This document shows positions 1 through 8,353 of a stretch of 64,000 nt of DNA, one piece after another (positions within the stretch are counted from its first letter, which is position 1; each line of letters starts with the position of its first letter). The notes beneath the pieces are model-generated. The model saw only the letters and a list, made by a program, of their open reading frames with translations. It did not search any database and was not told the DNA's origin. Source of the stretch: Tepidibacter hydrothermalis (lineage in GTDB: Bacteria; Bacillota; Clostridia; Peptostreptococcales; Peptostreptococcaceae). The position numbers and the translations under genes were made by a program. The DNA is taken from NCBI RefSeq assembly GCF_029542625.1, contig NZ_CP120733.1:310001-374000 (forward strand), written 5' to 3'.

Positions 1-1
1 T

Positions 2-679
2 TTAGTATTAGAAGATGAAAGTTCAATAAGGGCATTTATAAAAATAAAACTAAAATCTTTAGGATATGATGTTATAGAAGCTAAAAGTGGTGATGAGGCA
101 TTAAAAAAAGTAGATAATACTATAGATATTGCTTTACTTGATGTAATGCTTCCAGATATAGATGGATTTGAGGTTTGCAAAATGATTAGGAAAAATTATG
201 CTGGTATTGGAATTATTATGATTACGGCAAAAGGACAAGAAGATGATAAAGTGGTAGGGCTTAAAAGTGGAGCAGATGATTATATTGTGAAACCGTTTAG
301 TCCTAAAGAACTAGCAGCTAGAATTGAATCATTACTTAGAAGAATTAATATAAGCTCAAATAGATCAAATACAAATATTATTGAGAATAAACCTTTTAAA
401 CTAGATTTAGATAAGAAATCCTTAATTAAAAATAATGAAGTAATAGCACTTACTCCAACCGAATATGCAATTATAGAACTTTTAATAACTAATACCGATA
501 AAGTTATAAGTAGAGATGAAATATTGGATGAAGTATGGGGTAAAAATTATTTTGGAGATATAAAAACTGTAGATGTTAATGTGAGAAGAATACGACAAAA
601 AATAGAAGAGAATGCTTCAAAACCAGATTATATAAAAACAGTTAGAGGACACGGTTATATATGGAGTGTGGATGAATGA
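2..679 (+). CDS. OmpR/PhoB-family response regulator (5' end outside window)
   Basis: DNA-binding response regulator, cut by the left window edge. The open frame reads in from base 2, so an internal ATG at 146 is not the start. The visible receiver domain has the acidic pocket (LVLEDE), the phospho-acceptor Asp in LLDVMLPD (visible residue 47) and the Lys switch in VKPFSP. A winged-helix output domain follows, with the family-typical TPTEYAIIELL and a C-terminal RGHGYIW. The stop overlaps the ATG of the downstream kinase by 4 bases, so the pair is translationally coupled. The signal sensed is unknown. Family assignment is secure. Confidence 0.95.
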   Translation, partial: LVLEDESSIRAFIKIKLKSLGYDVIEAKSGDEALKKVDNTIDIALLDVMLPDIDGFEVCKMIRKNYAGIGIIMITAKGQEDDKVVGLKSGADDYIVKPFSPKELAARIESLLRRINISSNRSNTNIIENKPFKLDLDKKSLIKNNEVIALTPTEYAIIELLITNTDKVISRDEILDEVWGKNYFGDIKTVDVNVRRIRQKIEENASKPDYIKTVRGHGYIWSVDE

Positions 680-2061
680 AAAGCATAAAAAGTCGTATAT
701 ACAGACAAAATGGAATTATTATTATAGGTATTGTTTTGATTTTAGAAATAATATTTTTAGCCAATGTAAGAAGCTATTATTTTGAAAGCGTGAGAAATGA
801 ATTAACAAATAAAGCAAATATATCTAGTTTATTTTATAATAAAATTTTAATAAGTGAAAAAATAGATAAAAAAGCAAGATATATATTAGAAGATAATTCT
901 AAAGATAAAGTTTTTTATATGCAGGTAATTAATCTAAGCAAGATGATGATTACAGATTCATATGGATTAAACTCTATTGATATTTTAGAATCAGAAGATA
1001 TTTTAGAAGCACTAAAAGGAAATAAAAAAGTTATACAAGAAGTTGATGAAAAAACTAATGAAAAAATTATGTCTATATCTGTTCCTCTTTATTATTTAGA
1101 TAATATATCAGGGGTTTTAAGGTATAGTGTTTCTGTAGAGGATATTGATAAAACTTTTTTTCAAATTTGTATGATTTCAATATTAGTAGGTATCATTGTA
1201 ATTATTATAACATTCTTGTTTAGTTCATTTTTAGCAAAAGAGATAGTATATCCTATTGAGGAATTAACGGATATTGCACAAGTAATGGCTTTGGGTGATT
1301 TTTCAAAAAAAGCTGTTAAAAGAAATAAGGATGAAATAGGGAGATTAGCAGATACACTAAATTATATGTCTGAGGAAATTCAAAAAAGTAATTTAGTAAA
1401 GAATGAATTTATATCTTCTGTATCACATGAACTAAGAACACCACTTACTTCAATACAAGGTTGGAGTGAAATTATGCTAACTGGAGATGTTGATAATGAA
1501 GAAGAAACCAAAGAAGGATTACAAATTATATATGATGAATCTAAAAGATTAACTGGGTTAGTAGAAGAGCTTCTTGATTTTTCAAAATTTGAATCTGGAA
1601 AAATAGATCTTGATTTAGAAAATATAGATGTAAATAAATTAATAATATCTATTTATAATTACTTCAAAAAAAGATTAAAAAAAGAAAATATTGAATTGAT
1701 TTTAGATATTGATGAAAAACCATATTATATAAAAGGAGATATAAATAGACTTAAACAAGTATTTATAAATATCATAGATAATTCAATAAAATTTTCAAAT
1801 GAAAATGCAGTAATATCTATTAAAACTAGATCTATGGATAAATTTATTTTAATAGAGATACAAGACAATGGAACGGGAATATCAAAAGAAGATTTAGATA
1901 AAGTAACAGATAAGTTTTATAAGGGGAATTCTAAACAATCAGGTAGTGGAATTGGACTAGCTATATGTAAAGAAATAGTAAGTATGCATAAAGGAGAGTT
2001 TAATATTGACAGCGTATATGAAGAAGGTACAAAGGTAAGTATTAAAATACCTAGATTGTAA
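676..2061 (+). CDS. Membrane sensor histidine kinase
   Basis: Partner kinase of the preceding regulator (461 aa). N-terminal membrane segment at about residues 12-30, an extracellular domain of about 130 residues with no recognised fold, a second membrane segment near 163-185, then HAMP. The HisKA box carries the phospho-accepting His in SVSHELRTPLTS, and the HATPase domain shows N box (NIIDNSIKFS), DNGTGIS and GSGIGLAI. All catalytic elements are intact. The layout resembles PhoR/ResE-type kinases, but nothing here fixes the stimulus. Confidence 0.95.
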   Translation: MKSIKSRIYRQNGIIIIGIVLILEIIFLANVRSYYFESVRNELTNKANISSLFYNKILISEKIDKKARYILEDNSKDKVFYMQVINLSKMMITDSYGLNSIDILESEDILEALKGNKKVIQEVDEKTNEKIMSISVPLYYLDNISGVLRYSVSVEDIDKTFFQICMISILVGIIVIIITFLFSSFLAKEIVYPIEELTDIAQVMALGDFSKKAVKRNKDEIGRLADTLNYMSEEIQKSNLVKNEFISSVSHELRTPLTSIQGWSEIMLTGDVDNEEETKEGLQIIYDESKRLTGLVEELLDFSKFESGKIDLDLENIDVNKLIISIYNYFKKRLKKENIELILDIDEKPYYIKGDINRLKQVFINIIDNSIKFSNENAVISIKTRSMDKFILIEIQDNGTGISKEDLDKVTDKFYKGNSKQSGSGIGLAICKEIVSMHKGEFNIDSVYEEGTKVSIKIPRL

Positions 2062-2140
2062 CCTAGCTGTAACTACAAAAAGTAGTATATATACTAAAAT
2101 GTAATTATCAAATAATTAGTATTTAAAAGGAGTGATTTTA

Positions 2141-2839
2141 ATGAAACTAATAAAAAAAATATTTTGTTTAACCTTAATATTGTTAATGGCTTCAGTTGGA
2201 GTTGGATGCACAAAAGCTGAGAATGAAGTTAAAGAAGATTCAAATAAAAAAGGATACAGCAGTGAACTTTTAAGCTATTTTCCTTCAGTAGAAGGAAGTG
2301 TTTTTAACTACTCTGGAACAGCTGAATATGGACAGACACTAACACTTAATAAAGTTACAAATAATGAAGATTTAGTAACACTGAACTTTAAAGGAGAAAT
2401 ATTAGATATATCTGAAGGTGAGGGACCTTCAAAAGAAGATAGAGTTATAGAAACAGAATATACAATAAACGAAGACACAGTTACACAAACACAAAAGAAC
2501 TTAACGAGAAGATTCTCTCAATCTATAATTACAGATCAAGTTGTTTTAAAATCACCTATTAAAATAGGAAATACTTGGGATCAAAAAGTTAATATAGATG
2601 GTAAAGAATATACTATGGAAACAAATATTACAGATGTATCTAAAGATGATAAAAATAGAAATATAGTAAAAACTGAAACTACAATTGAAGGAATAGAAAA
2701 TTACCCTAATAATACTTATAAAGAAATAAAAGTATTTAAAGAAGGAAAAGGACTTGTAGAATTTAAAAATACAATTCTTTTAGGAGAAACTAAGGATCCT
2801 TTTGAGTTTGGATATATGTTATTTGAATCAGAAAAATAA
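2141..2839 (+). CDS. Putative lipoprotein
   Basis: 232-aa protein with a lipoprotein signal: basic N-terminus MKLIKKI, hydrophobic stretch, and Cys in a GVGC box (the -3 position is Gly rather than Leu, so the lipobox is slightly atypical). The body is hydrophilic and beta-rich, with no domain I recognise. The start is the ATG at 2141, preceded by AAAGGAGTG; a GTG at 2132 sits inside that ribosome site and is unlikely. It lies 80 bases behind the kinase, so it may share its transcript or be its target. A hairpin follows immediately. Confidence 0.75.
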   Translation: MKLIKKIFCLTLILLMASVGVGCTKAENEVKEDSNKKGYSSELLSYFPSVEGSVFNYSGTAEYGQTLTLNKVTNNEDLVTLNFKGEILDISEGEGPSKEDRVIETEYTINEDTVTQTQKNLTRRFSQSIITDQVVLKSPIKIGNTWDQKVNIDGKEYTMETNITDVSKDDKNRNIVKTETTIEGIENYPNNTYKEIKVFKEGKGLVEFKNTILLGETKDPFEFGYMLFESEK

Positions 2840-2897
2840 AATGATGATGCTTATTAAAATACCTACGTGTACTAGGATTTTGATAAGCATCATTTTT
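2838..2897 (+). terminator. Hairpin; short derivative of palindromic element
   Basis: Arms AAATGATG..CTTATTAAAAT and ATTTTGATAAGCATCATTTT pair, followed by a T run, directly after the lipoprotein stop. It serves as a terminator. It also keeps the outer arm sequence of the long palindromic element at 28297-28497, as if only the ends of that element survived. Confidence 0.7.
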
Positions 2898-2936
2898 AAA
2901 TTTAGATGTTGGACATGCTTGTTATTAAATAAGATT

Positions 2937-3572
2937 TTATTCAATAATAGCTACAGCCCTTATAGGAGAACCATCTCCGTCTTTAATTTTTAAAGGTAAG
3001 CACATGAACGTAAAATTTTTATCAACTAGTTCGTTTAAACCTTTAAGATTTTCAATTATTATTTTGTTTTTTCCAAGTACTATTTTATGAGTAGACAACT
3101 CTGAATTATTCACTCTGTCTATTGATATTACATCAAGACCTATACCTTTTATATTAATACTAGCTAAATATTGTGCTAATTCTACTGATATTACTGGGAA
3201 GTTTTCTATGTACTTATTACTATTCCAGTATTTATCCCATCCTGTATAAAACAGTAAAAATTCTTTTTCATGAAGATCATAATTATTAAGAACATCGATA
3301 CCTATTTCTTCATTGGCTTTTAAATGGGAACAATCTATTACTACTCCGTTTCCACAAAAGTTATTTATATCTTTATCTGAAGTTGTAAACCCTTCTGTAA
3401 ACACATGAGATTTGCAATCAAGGTGTGTTCCCATATGAGTAATAATTTCTAGTCTTGTAACATTGTATCCATGCTCTTCTACATTGAATATTTGCTCTAC
3501 TACAGCTGGATTCATTCCAGGAAACACAGTCATAGTACTTTCAAAAGTATGTGTTAAATCTATTAATTTCAT
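2937..3572 (-). CDS. Cyclase-family protein (kynurenine formamidase-like metal hydrolase)
   Basis: 211-aa member of the cyclase/kynurenine formamidase family (PF04199). The signature metal-binding motif HMGTHLDCKSH (HxGTHxDxxxH) is intact near residues 46-56, and the N-terminus MKLIDLTHTF is typical of the family. These enzymes hydrolyse amide or cyclic substrates using a divalent metal; the true substrate cannot be told from sequence, and no kyn genes are nearby. Monocistronic, convergent with the lipoprotein. Start chosen at the ATG after a purine-rich AGGGGGTG-type ribosome site. Confidence 0.85.
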   Translation of the reverse strand: MKLIDLTHTFESTMTVFPGMNPAVVEQIFNVEEHGYNVTRLEIITHMGTHLDCKSHVFTEGFTTSDKDINNFCGNGVVIDCSHLKANEEIGIDVLNNYDLHEKEFLLFYTGWDKYWNSNKYIENFPVISVELAQYLASINIKGIGLDVISIDRVNNSELSTHKIVLGKNKIIIENLKGLNELVDKNFTFMCLPLKIKDGDGSPIRAVAIIE

Positions 3573-3679
3573 TAGTACACCCCCTATATGATTTATATGC
3601 TGGAAAAATATATTTTATGCTTTATATTACTATAATAAAACTTATATGGTAAAATATGATAAAAAAAGAGGTGAGCATA

Positions 3680-4465
3680 ATGGGTATTTTATCTAGTATA
3701 GGATTAGGGAATACAAAAGTGAATTTTAAACTTAATTCAAATGAGTTAACACCGGGTTCAAAAGTGAATGCAACTTTATATATAGAAGGTGTAAGTTATG
3801 AATATTATATAGAGAATATATTTATAAAAGTTATTACAAAGCATACTCAGATAAAATCTGATACACAGCATATAACAAGCAATATAGCTGCCAAAGCAAA
3901 GCATGTTATTCAAAACATTGAGGTTCCTATAAATGAAACTATAAAAGCAAATCAGAGTGTAGAAAAAAACATAGAGTTCGTACTAGACATTGAAACACCA
4001 ATAACTATAAGTAAATCAGAAGTATGGATAGAGGTTTGTGTTGAGAATTCGATTTTTAATAAAAGATATGATGTAAAGGTAAATCCACATCCGTTTTCAG
4101 CTAAGATATTAGACTCAATTGAAGAAATAGGATTTTCAATAGATAAAGTATATAATGATTGTTTTTATGGGGTTAAAGAAGGGGTTCCTTTTGTTCAATG
4201 GTTTGTATATACACCTAATAAAGAGATAAGAGAGAAATTCGAACAAATAAGAATAGCTTACTTAATAGAAGCTGAAGGGGTAAGATTATTAGTTGAGCTT
4301 GATAATATGGCTAAAGGAATTAAAGGAGCAGTAAAAACATTATTGAATGTAGATGCTCAAGAAGAAAGAATGAATATTTGCTTTACTAAAGAAGAAATAA
4401 ATATGGGTAAAGAATATATCAAGAATAAATTGATTGAAAGTATTTTATCTCAAACCCGTATATAG
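3680..4465 (+). CDS. spo0M: Sporulation-control protein Spo0M family
   Basis: 261-aa arrestin-like beta-sandwich protein of the SpoOM/Spo0M family (PF07070). The opening, GILSSIGLGNTKVNFKL, then an LTPGS turn and a CFTKEEINMGKEYI tail fit the family and its usual length. In Bacillus, Spo0M affects sporulation and cell morphology. The start is the ATG at 3680 behind AGAGGTGAGC; an upstream ATG at 3656 lacks a ribosome site. A damaged second copy including the same upstream region lies at 7267-7521. Confidence 0.88.
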   Translation: MGILSSIGLGNTKVNFKLNSNELTPGSKVNATLYIEGVSYEYYIENIFIKVITKHTQIKSDTQHITSNIAAKAKHVIQNIEVPINETIKANQSVEKNIEFVLDIETPITISKSEVWIEVCVENSIFNKRYDVKVNPHPFSAKILDSIEEIGFSIDKVYNDCFYGVKEGVPFVQWFVYTPNKEIREKFEQIRIAYLIEAEGVRLLVELDNMAKGIKGAVKTLLNVDAQEERMNICFTKEEINMGKEYIKNKLIESILSQTRI

Positions 4466-4562
4466 GAGTAATATAAATGTATTGAGAAAATATAAATTGA
4501 AATATTGAAGATTTAAATAATTTATTATTAAACTAAATATAGTTATTAGAGGTGGTATAAAA

Positions 4563-5354
4563 ATGAATAAATCAAAAATAGAAAAAGTAAATTTTTATAG
4601 CGATATACTTAGTAAAGAAATGTCAATGTTGGTGTATTTACCTGAATGCTATAATACTTTAATTCCTCTACCTGTATTATATTTTCTACATGGAAGAAGT
4701 GGGAGTGAAAATATAATGTTTGAAATCGATATAAAAACTAAAGCTGATCAAATGATAAAAGATGGGGAAATTAAGCCTATGATAATTGCATGTCCAAGAA
4801 TTGAAAACAGCAGAGGGGTGAACTCATCCTTAATGTGTAAAGAGGTACCTGATTTTGGAGATAATAATAGAATAATAAATTTAGGAATGTATGAAGATTA
4901 CTTTATGAAAGAGATAGTACCTTTAATAGATAAAACTTTTAATACTATAAAAGATAGAAAAGGAAGATATATAGGAGGAATATCTGCTGGGGGTTATGTA
5001 GCTCTTCACAATACATTTCGATATCAGCATATGTTTTCAAAAGTAGGAGGTCATATGCCTGCTTTAGATCTGCAACTTGAAGATGAAGATAAGCTATATT
5101 TTAAAGACATAGGTGTATGGGAAAAATATGATCCAATATATATTGCAAGAAACAATAATATTTCTCCTGATATTGATGTCTATCTTGATGCTGGAGATAA
5201 GGATGAAGGTGGATTTTATAAAGGGTGCTCAATTTTACATAAAATATTGAAAGAAAAAGGAATAAATTCTCAGAATCATATATTTCCAGGTAATCATAGT
5301 GCTGAATATATACAATCAAATATTGAAAAATATTTAAAATTTTATGGATGTTAA
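4563..5354 (+). CDS. Esterase family alpha/beta hydrolase
   Basis: 263-aa putative esterase of the esterase D/FrsA-like group (PF00756). It has the oxyanion-hole segment YFLHGRSGS, the nucleophile elbow GISAGGY (Ser near residue 142), a late Asp in YLDAGDKDEG and His in FPGNHSAEY, which together give a plausible Ser-Asp-His triad. No signal peptide, so cytosolic. Likely hydrolyses short acyl esters or thioesters such as S-formylglutathione-like substrates. The substrate is inference. Good ribosome site (AGGTGG) 8 bases before ATG. Confidence 0.85.
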   Translation: MNKSKIEKVNFYSDILSKEMSMLVYLPECYNTLIPLPVLYFLHGRSGSENIMFEIDIKTKADQMIKDGEIKPMIIACPRIENSRGVNSSLMCKEVPDFGDNNRIINLGMYEDYFMKEIVPLIDKTFNTIKDRKGRYIGGISAGGYVALHNTFRYQHMFSKVGGHMPALDLQLEDEDKLYFKDIGVWEKYDPIYIARNNNISPDIDVYLDAGDKDEGGFYKGCSILHKILKEKGINSQNHIFPGNHSAEYIQSNIEKYLKFYGC

Positions 5355-5430
5355 TACATTGTGAACGGGTCTTTGGTAAGGATGATGCGTTTATTCACAT
5401 TCATTAGTTCTTATTAAATCTATCTAATTA

Positions 5431-5457
5431 AAAGGAGCCCTTTATAGAGCTCCTTAA
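5431..5457. terminator. Bidirectional terminator
   Basis: AAGGAGC and GCTCCTT arms around CCTTTATA, flanked by A and T runs, between the convergent esterase and RHH genes. Confidence 0.8.
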
Positions 5458-5476
5458 TTTTGTATTTGTTAAAAAT

Positions 5477-5737
5477 TTACTTTTTCACATCATCTTCTAT
5501 CATATTATGACTTGCAGTTGCATCATAATCCATTTCATAAATCTTTTTTAATTCTTCAATTTTTCCTAATGATTTCTCGCTAAATGGAGACTTTCCTTCA
5601 AAAGAATGAAGTACAATTCCTTCAAGTAAATCTCCTAAAGATATATCAAAATACTCTGCCAATCCTTTTAACGTTTTTACCATTCTTTTTTCCATACGAA
5701 CTCCAGTTTGAACACGTTCAACTTTCATTTTACTCAT
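5477..5737 (-). CDS. Small ribbon-helix-helix-like protein
   Basis: 86 aa. The N-terminal pattern VERVQTGVRMEKRMVKTL, followed by two short helices (LAEYFDISLGDLL, EGIVLHSFEGK), looks like a ribbon-helix-helix DNA-binding fold: one strand then helix-turn-helix. The C-terminus is acidic. I do not recognise a named family member. ATG at 5737 follows AAAGGAGTGAT. Residues 1-69 are duplicated as a headless, tail-less copy at 7711-7917, so this gene or its neighbourhood has been copied. Function not known; a transcriptional role is inference. Confidence 0.6.
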   Translation of the reverse strand: MSKMKVERVQTGVRMEKRMVKTLKGLAEYFDISLGDLLEGIVLHSFEGKSPFSEKSLGKIEELKKIYEMDYDATASHNMIEDDVKK

Positions 5738-5911
5738 AATATCACTCCTTTGTTATAATAATACCTTGGTAACAATATAACACGAAGAACTGTATTTGTA
5801 AATATATTTGCTGTAAAAAAATCACAATAATTTCTTTGGTGAATTGTTTTGCAAATTATCAAAAGTATGTATTAGAACTAATCTCTCAAAATTTTAGAAC
5901 AAAGTTTGAAT

Positions 5912-5942
5912 ACAAAAAAACTGACAACCGTAAGTTGTCAGT
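5912..5942 (-). terminator. Terminator of EamA gene
   Basis: On the minus strand, ACTGACAAC and GTTGTCAGT arms around CGTAA are followed by seven T. A second small hairpin (GACCTA/TAGGTC) overlaps the stop codon. A mutated copy of both hairpins lies near 7052-7093. Confidence 0.8.
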
Positions 5943-5951
5943 TAAGGTGAC

Positions 5952-6857
5952 CTATTTATAGGTCATTTTTTTATAATAGATTTTTTCAGATGGAACTTGT
6001 AAAAATATTAATGAGAGAATAATTAAAGATCCTCCTATTACCATATTTGTTGTGATGATTTCATGTAAAAAAACAACTCCTAAAATACATACAAATAAAG
6101 GTTCAAATGTACCGATAATAACAGAATTTCCAACTCCTATTCGTTTAACACCTTCATACATTGTAACTGTAGGTATAATACTACATACAATAGCTAGAAT
6201 AAGAGAATATAAAAAACCTTTCATATTTGAAGGTAATAAAGGTTCATTAGTAAATACACATTGTAAAAAATAAAACATCATGCATGAACTCATAACATAT
6301 GTTGAGACTACTATAGAGTTTAAGCTTTCTATTCTCTTGTCTCCAATTCCTACACAAAAATAAGCATATGCAATAGCTCCTAAAAAAGCTAGAATAACCC
6401 CTGTTAAATTTATTTTCATAGGTCCAATACAAACTACCAAAACTAGCCCAATAGTTGTTGTAGTTAAGCAAAAAAGTTTCTTATAATCAGGACCATTTTT
6501 TCTATTACAGATCATTTCATAACCAACTACTATAATAGGATAACAATAAATTACTATTGTAGCTAAAGAACTAGATATATATTTATAAGCATAAAAAAGT
6601 CCAGAAGATGAACCGGCATAACCAATAATACTTATTAAAAGTATATGCCTGAAGTTTGCTTTAGTAGTTTTAAATTTAAATTTTTTTATTAAAATATACA
6701 GCCATAAAATTATACTTGCAGTAAAAAATCTTAAAAATAATAAGGTACTAACAGACAATCCTTCATTATAGGCAAATTTTGAAAATAAAGGTATGTTTCC
6801 AAATGTTAGTGCTGAGATTATAACTAATAATGTTCCCTTTAGTTTGTCTTTGTTCAT
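5952..6857 (-). CDS. EamA (drug/metabolite superfamily) transporter
   Basis: 301 aa, two EamA repeats (PF00892) of about five membrane helices each, ten in total. The opening KLKGTLLVIISALTFGNIPLF and the GFLYSLILAIVCSIIPT segment are typical of the DMT superfamily. Probably exports or imports small metabolites or amino acids; the substrate cannot be assigned. Single gene with its own terminator. The ATG is preceded by a GGAGGGGAAT ribosome site. Confidence 0.9.
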   Translation of the reverse strand: MNKDKLKGTLLVIISALTFGNIPLFSKFAYNEGLSVSTLLFLRFFTASIILWLYILIKKFKFKTTKANFRHILLISIIGYAGSSSGLFYAYKYISSSLATIVIYCYPIIVVGYEMICNRKNGPDYKKLFCLTTTTIGLVLVVCIGPMKINLTGVILAFLGAIAYAYFCVGIGDKRIESLNSIVVSTYVMSSCMMFYFLQCVFTNEPLLPSNMKGFLYSLILAIVCSIIPTVTMYEGVKRIGVGNSVIIGTFEPLFVCILGVVFLHEIITTNMVIGGSLIILSLIFLQVPSEKIYYKKMTYK

Positions 6858-7051
6858 AATACATTCCCCTCCATGAATTAATATCTCAGATGATTATACA
6901 TCCATAAAATTCCTAAATAAAGTCTTTACTTTTTCATTATAGAGGTATTATATTTATTCCAAATATGTAAAAACTTGTGTATGATGGTGATATCAATGAA
7001 TGCAGGGATTATAAAAATGACAAAATAATAATAAAAATACTGAGAAATTTA

Positions 7052-7093
7052 CAACCGTTAGCTGCCAGTTAAGGGAGATCTATTTATAGGTAA
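7052..7093 (+). repeat. Degenerate copy of the 5920-5965 hairpin pair
   Basis: TTACAACCGTTAGCTGCCAG followed by TTAAGGGAGATCTATTTATAG copies the sequence after the EamA gene with several substitutions that weaken the stem. It marks the start of a region (to about 7917) built from damaged copies of nearby segments. Confidence 0.6.
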
Positions 7094-7100
7094 TTATATC

Positions 7101-7266
7101 ATTTTTTGTTTTGTGGATAACGTATTAAAAAAGCTATACTTGCAACTGTTTTTAAGCAACAGAGTCATGAGACTTGTTGGCGCCATGAACTATGTGAATT
7201 TTGAGAACGGAGCCTGTACGGATCGTTGGCGACATGAGTCACCGCGTTAGTGAGTAGACGAATTTT
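7101..7266 (+). repeat. Dispersed repeat B, copy 1
   Basis: Begins ATTTTTTGTTTTGTGGATAA, includes ACTTGCAACTGTTTTTAAGC, then GAACGGAGCC and CGTTGGCGACATGAG. The same order appears inverted at 60301-60406, and the first 60 bases recur at 14022-14082. No open frame. It is richer in G+C than its surroundings. Confidence 0.65.
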
Positions 7267-7330
7267 TTATGCTTTGTATTACTATAATAAAACTTATATG
7301 GTGAAATATGATAAAAAAGAGGTGAGCATA

Positions 7331-7521
7331 ATGGGTATTTTATCTAGTAATAGGATTAGGAAATACAAAAGTGAATTTTATACTTAATTCAAATGAGTTA
7401 ACACCGGGTTCCAAAGTGAATGCAATTTTACATATAGAAGGTGTAAGTTATGAACATTATATAGAGAATATATTAAAAATAAGTTGATTGAAAGTATGTC
7501 ATCTCAATCTATCTCATATTA
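7331..7521 (+). pseudogene. spo0M remnant (frameshift plus internal deletion)
   Basis: Sequence from about 7267 repeats the spo0M upstream region and ribosome site and the first ~50 codons of the intact gene at 3680. One extra A in the codons after ATCTAGTA shifts the frame, giving a stop within 20 codons. After the GAGAATATA segment it jumps to the last ~10 codons (TTGATTGAAAGTAT), so about 600 bases are deleted. It cannot make Spo0M. Confidence 0.85.
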
Positions 7522-7575
7522 ATAATTATATAGCTTGAATAAGTCCCTAGTTTATTTAAGGAAGGGGTGTAAAAT

Positions 7576-7722
7576 ATGGAAAATGATTTAAATGATATTG
7601 TTCATTTGAATAAAAGTCATATTAGATCTGCATCAGAAATATTAACTAAGGCTTTTCAAAATGACCCACTATATTCATATCTTATCCAGATGAAAAAAAA
7701 GAAAAATAATTCCATTTCATAA
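7576..7722 (+). pseudogene. GNAT acetyltransferase 5' stub
   Basis: A good ribosome site (GGAAGGGGTG) and ATG open a 48-codon frame: MENDLNDIVHLNKSH, then SEILTKAFQNDPLYSYL, which resembles the N-terminus of GNAT acetyltransferases (SEIxxxAFxxDPLxxYL). It ends abruptly where the inverted copy of the RHH gene begins at about 7711. A frame slip just before an A-rich run (the PDE that usually follows is in another frame) suggests it was already broken. Confidence 0.6.
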
Positions 7723-7917
7723 ATCTTTTTTAATTCTTCAATTTTTCCCAATGTTTTCTCACTAAAAGGAGCTTTTCCTTCAAAAGAATGAAGTACAATT
7801 CCTTCAAGTAAATCTCCTAAAGATATATCAAAATACTTTGCCAATCCTTTTAATGTTTTTACCATTCTTTTTTCCATACGAACTCCAGTTTGAACACGCT
7901 CAATTTTCATTTTACTG
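7711..7917 (-). pseudogene. Truncated copy of the RHH-like gene
   Basis: Matches 5531-5736 at about 93 percent by eye: same residues from MKIERVQTG to KIEELKKIYEME. The copy has lost the original start codon and ribosome site (an in-frame internal Met remains) and the last 17 codons, where it runs into the acetyltransferase stub. Translation is unlikely. Confidence 0.75.
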
Positions 7918-7926
7918 CGAAAGGAT

Positions 7927-7985
7927 CAATAATTTTATCCGAAAGCTAAAAGCTTTAAAACTCCATTTGAATTAAGTTTTGTTTT
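7927..7985 (-). repeat. Dispersed repeat C, short copy
   Basis: Minus strand reads ATAAAACAAAACTTAATTCA, then AATGGAGTTTTAAAGCTTTTAGCTTTCGGAT. This is a shortened version of the element at 42644-42785. Confidence 0.6.
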
Positions 7986-8084
7986 ATAAAAACAAAGAAT
8001 ATGTTATTACTTTAATGCAAATAATATAAAAGAATGTTTTATTATTTTAATATTATTGTTTATATTATAAAGGAGGTATTTATT

Positions 8085-8264
8085 ATGAATAAAAAACGTG
8101 CTAAAGATATTGCTTCTTCTCCAGTTATGGCTAATGTAACTTATAATGGATCGCAGATTTATATCGAATCAGTAAATGAAAATAATGACTCGGCTAGTAT
8201 ACATTTTCTTGACCAATCAAAAAATAGACAACAAGTTCCTTTGAGTAGCTTAAAGGAACACTAA
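8085..8264 (+). CDS. sspH: H-type small acid-soluble spore protein
   Basis: 59-aa SspH-family protein (PF08141). RAKDIASSPVMANVTYNG at the N-terminus and the QQVPLSSLKEH tail match the family, which is about 59-60 aa. These minor SASPs are made in the forespore and packaged in dormant spores. The start is the ATG at 8085 after AAAGGAGG; an upstream in-frame ATG at 8034 would add a hydrophobic leader not found in the family. Shows that the organism sporulates. No convincing SigG promoter could be fixed by eye. Confidence 0.92.
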   Translation: MNKKRAKDIASSPVMANVTYNGSQIYIESVNENNDSASIHFLDQSKNRQQVPLSSLKEH

Positions 8265-8301
8265 TATTGGAAAAAAGTTTAAATAAAATATAGTTTACTA
8301 A

Positions 8302-8334
8302 AGGCCTCCTTTAATAGGAGGCCTTTAGTTTTGT
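8302..8334. terminator. Bidirectional terminator
   Basis: AAAGGCCTCCT and AGGAGGCCTTT arms around TTAAT, followed by TAGTTTTG; sits between sspH and the convergent chemoreceptor gene. Confidence 0.85.
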
Positions 8335-8353
8335 ATTATATCTAAACAATGTG

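Noticed and set aside
2132-2141. GTG start for the lipoprotein at 2132
   Set aside because: It is inside the ribosome site; ATG 2141 gives a normal signal peptide.
5360-5405. Possible RNA or repeat after the esterase gene (GTGAA...TTCAC)
   Set aside because: Only five to six pairing bases with a long loop; not enough to support a structure.
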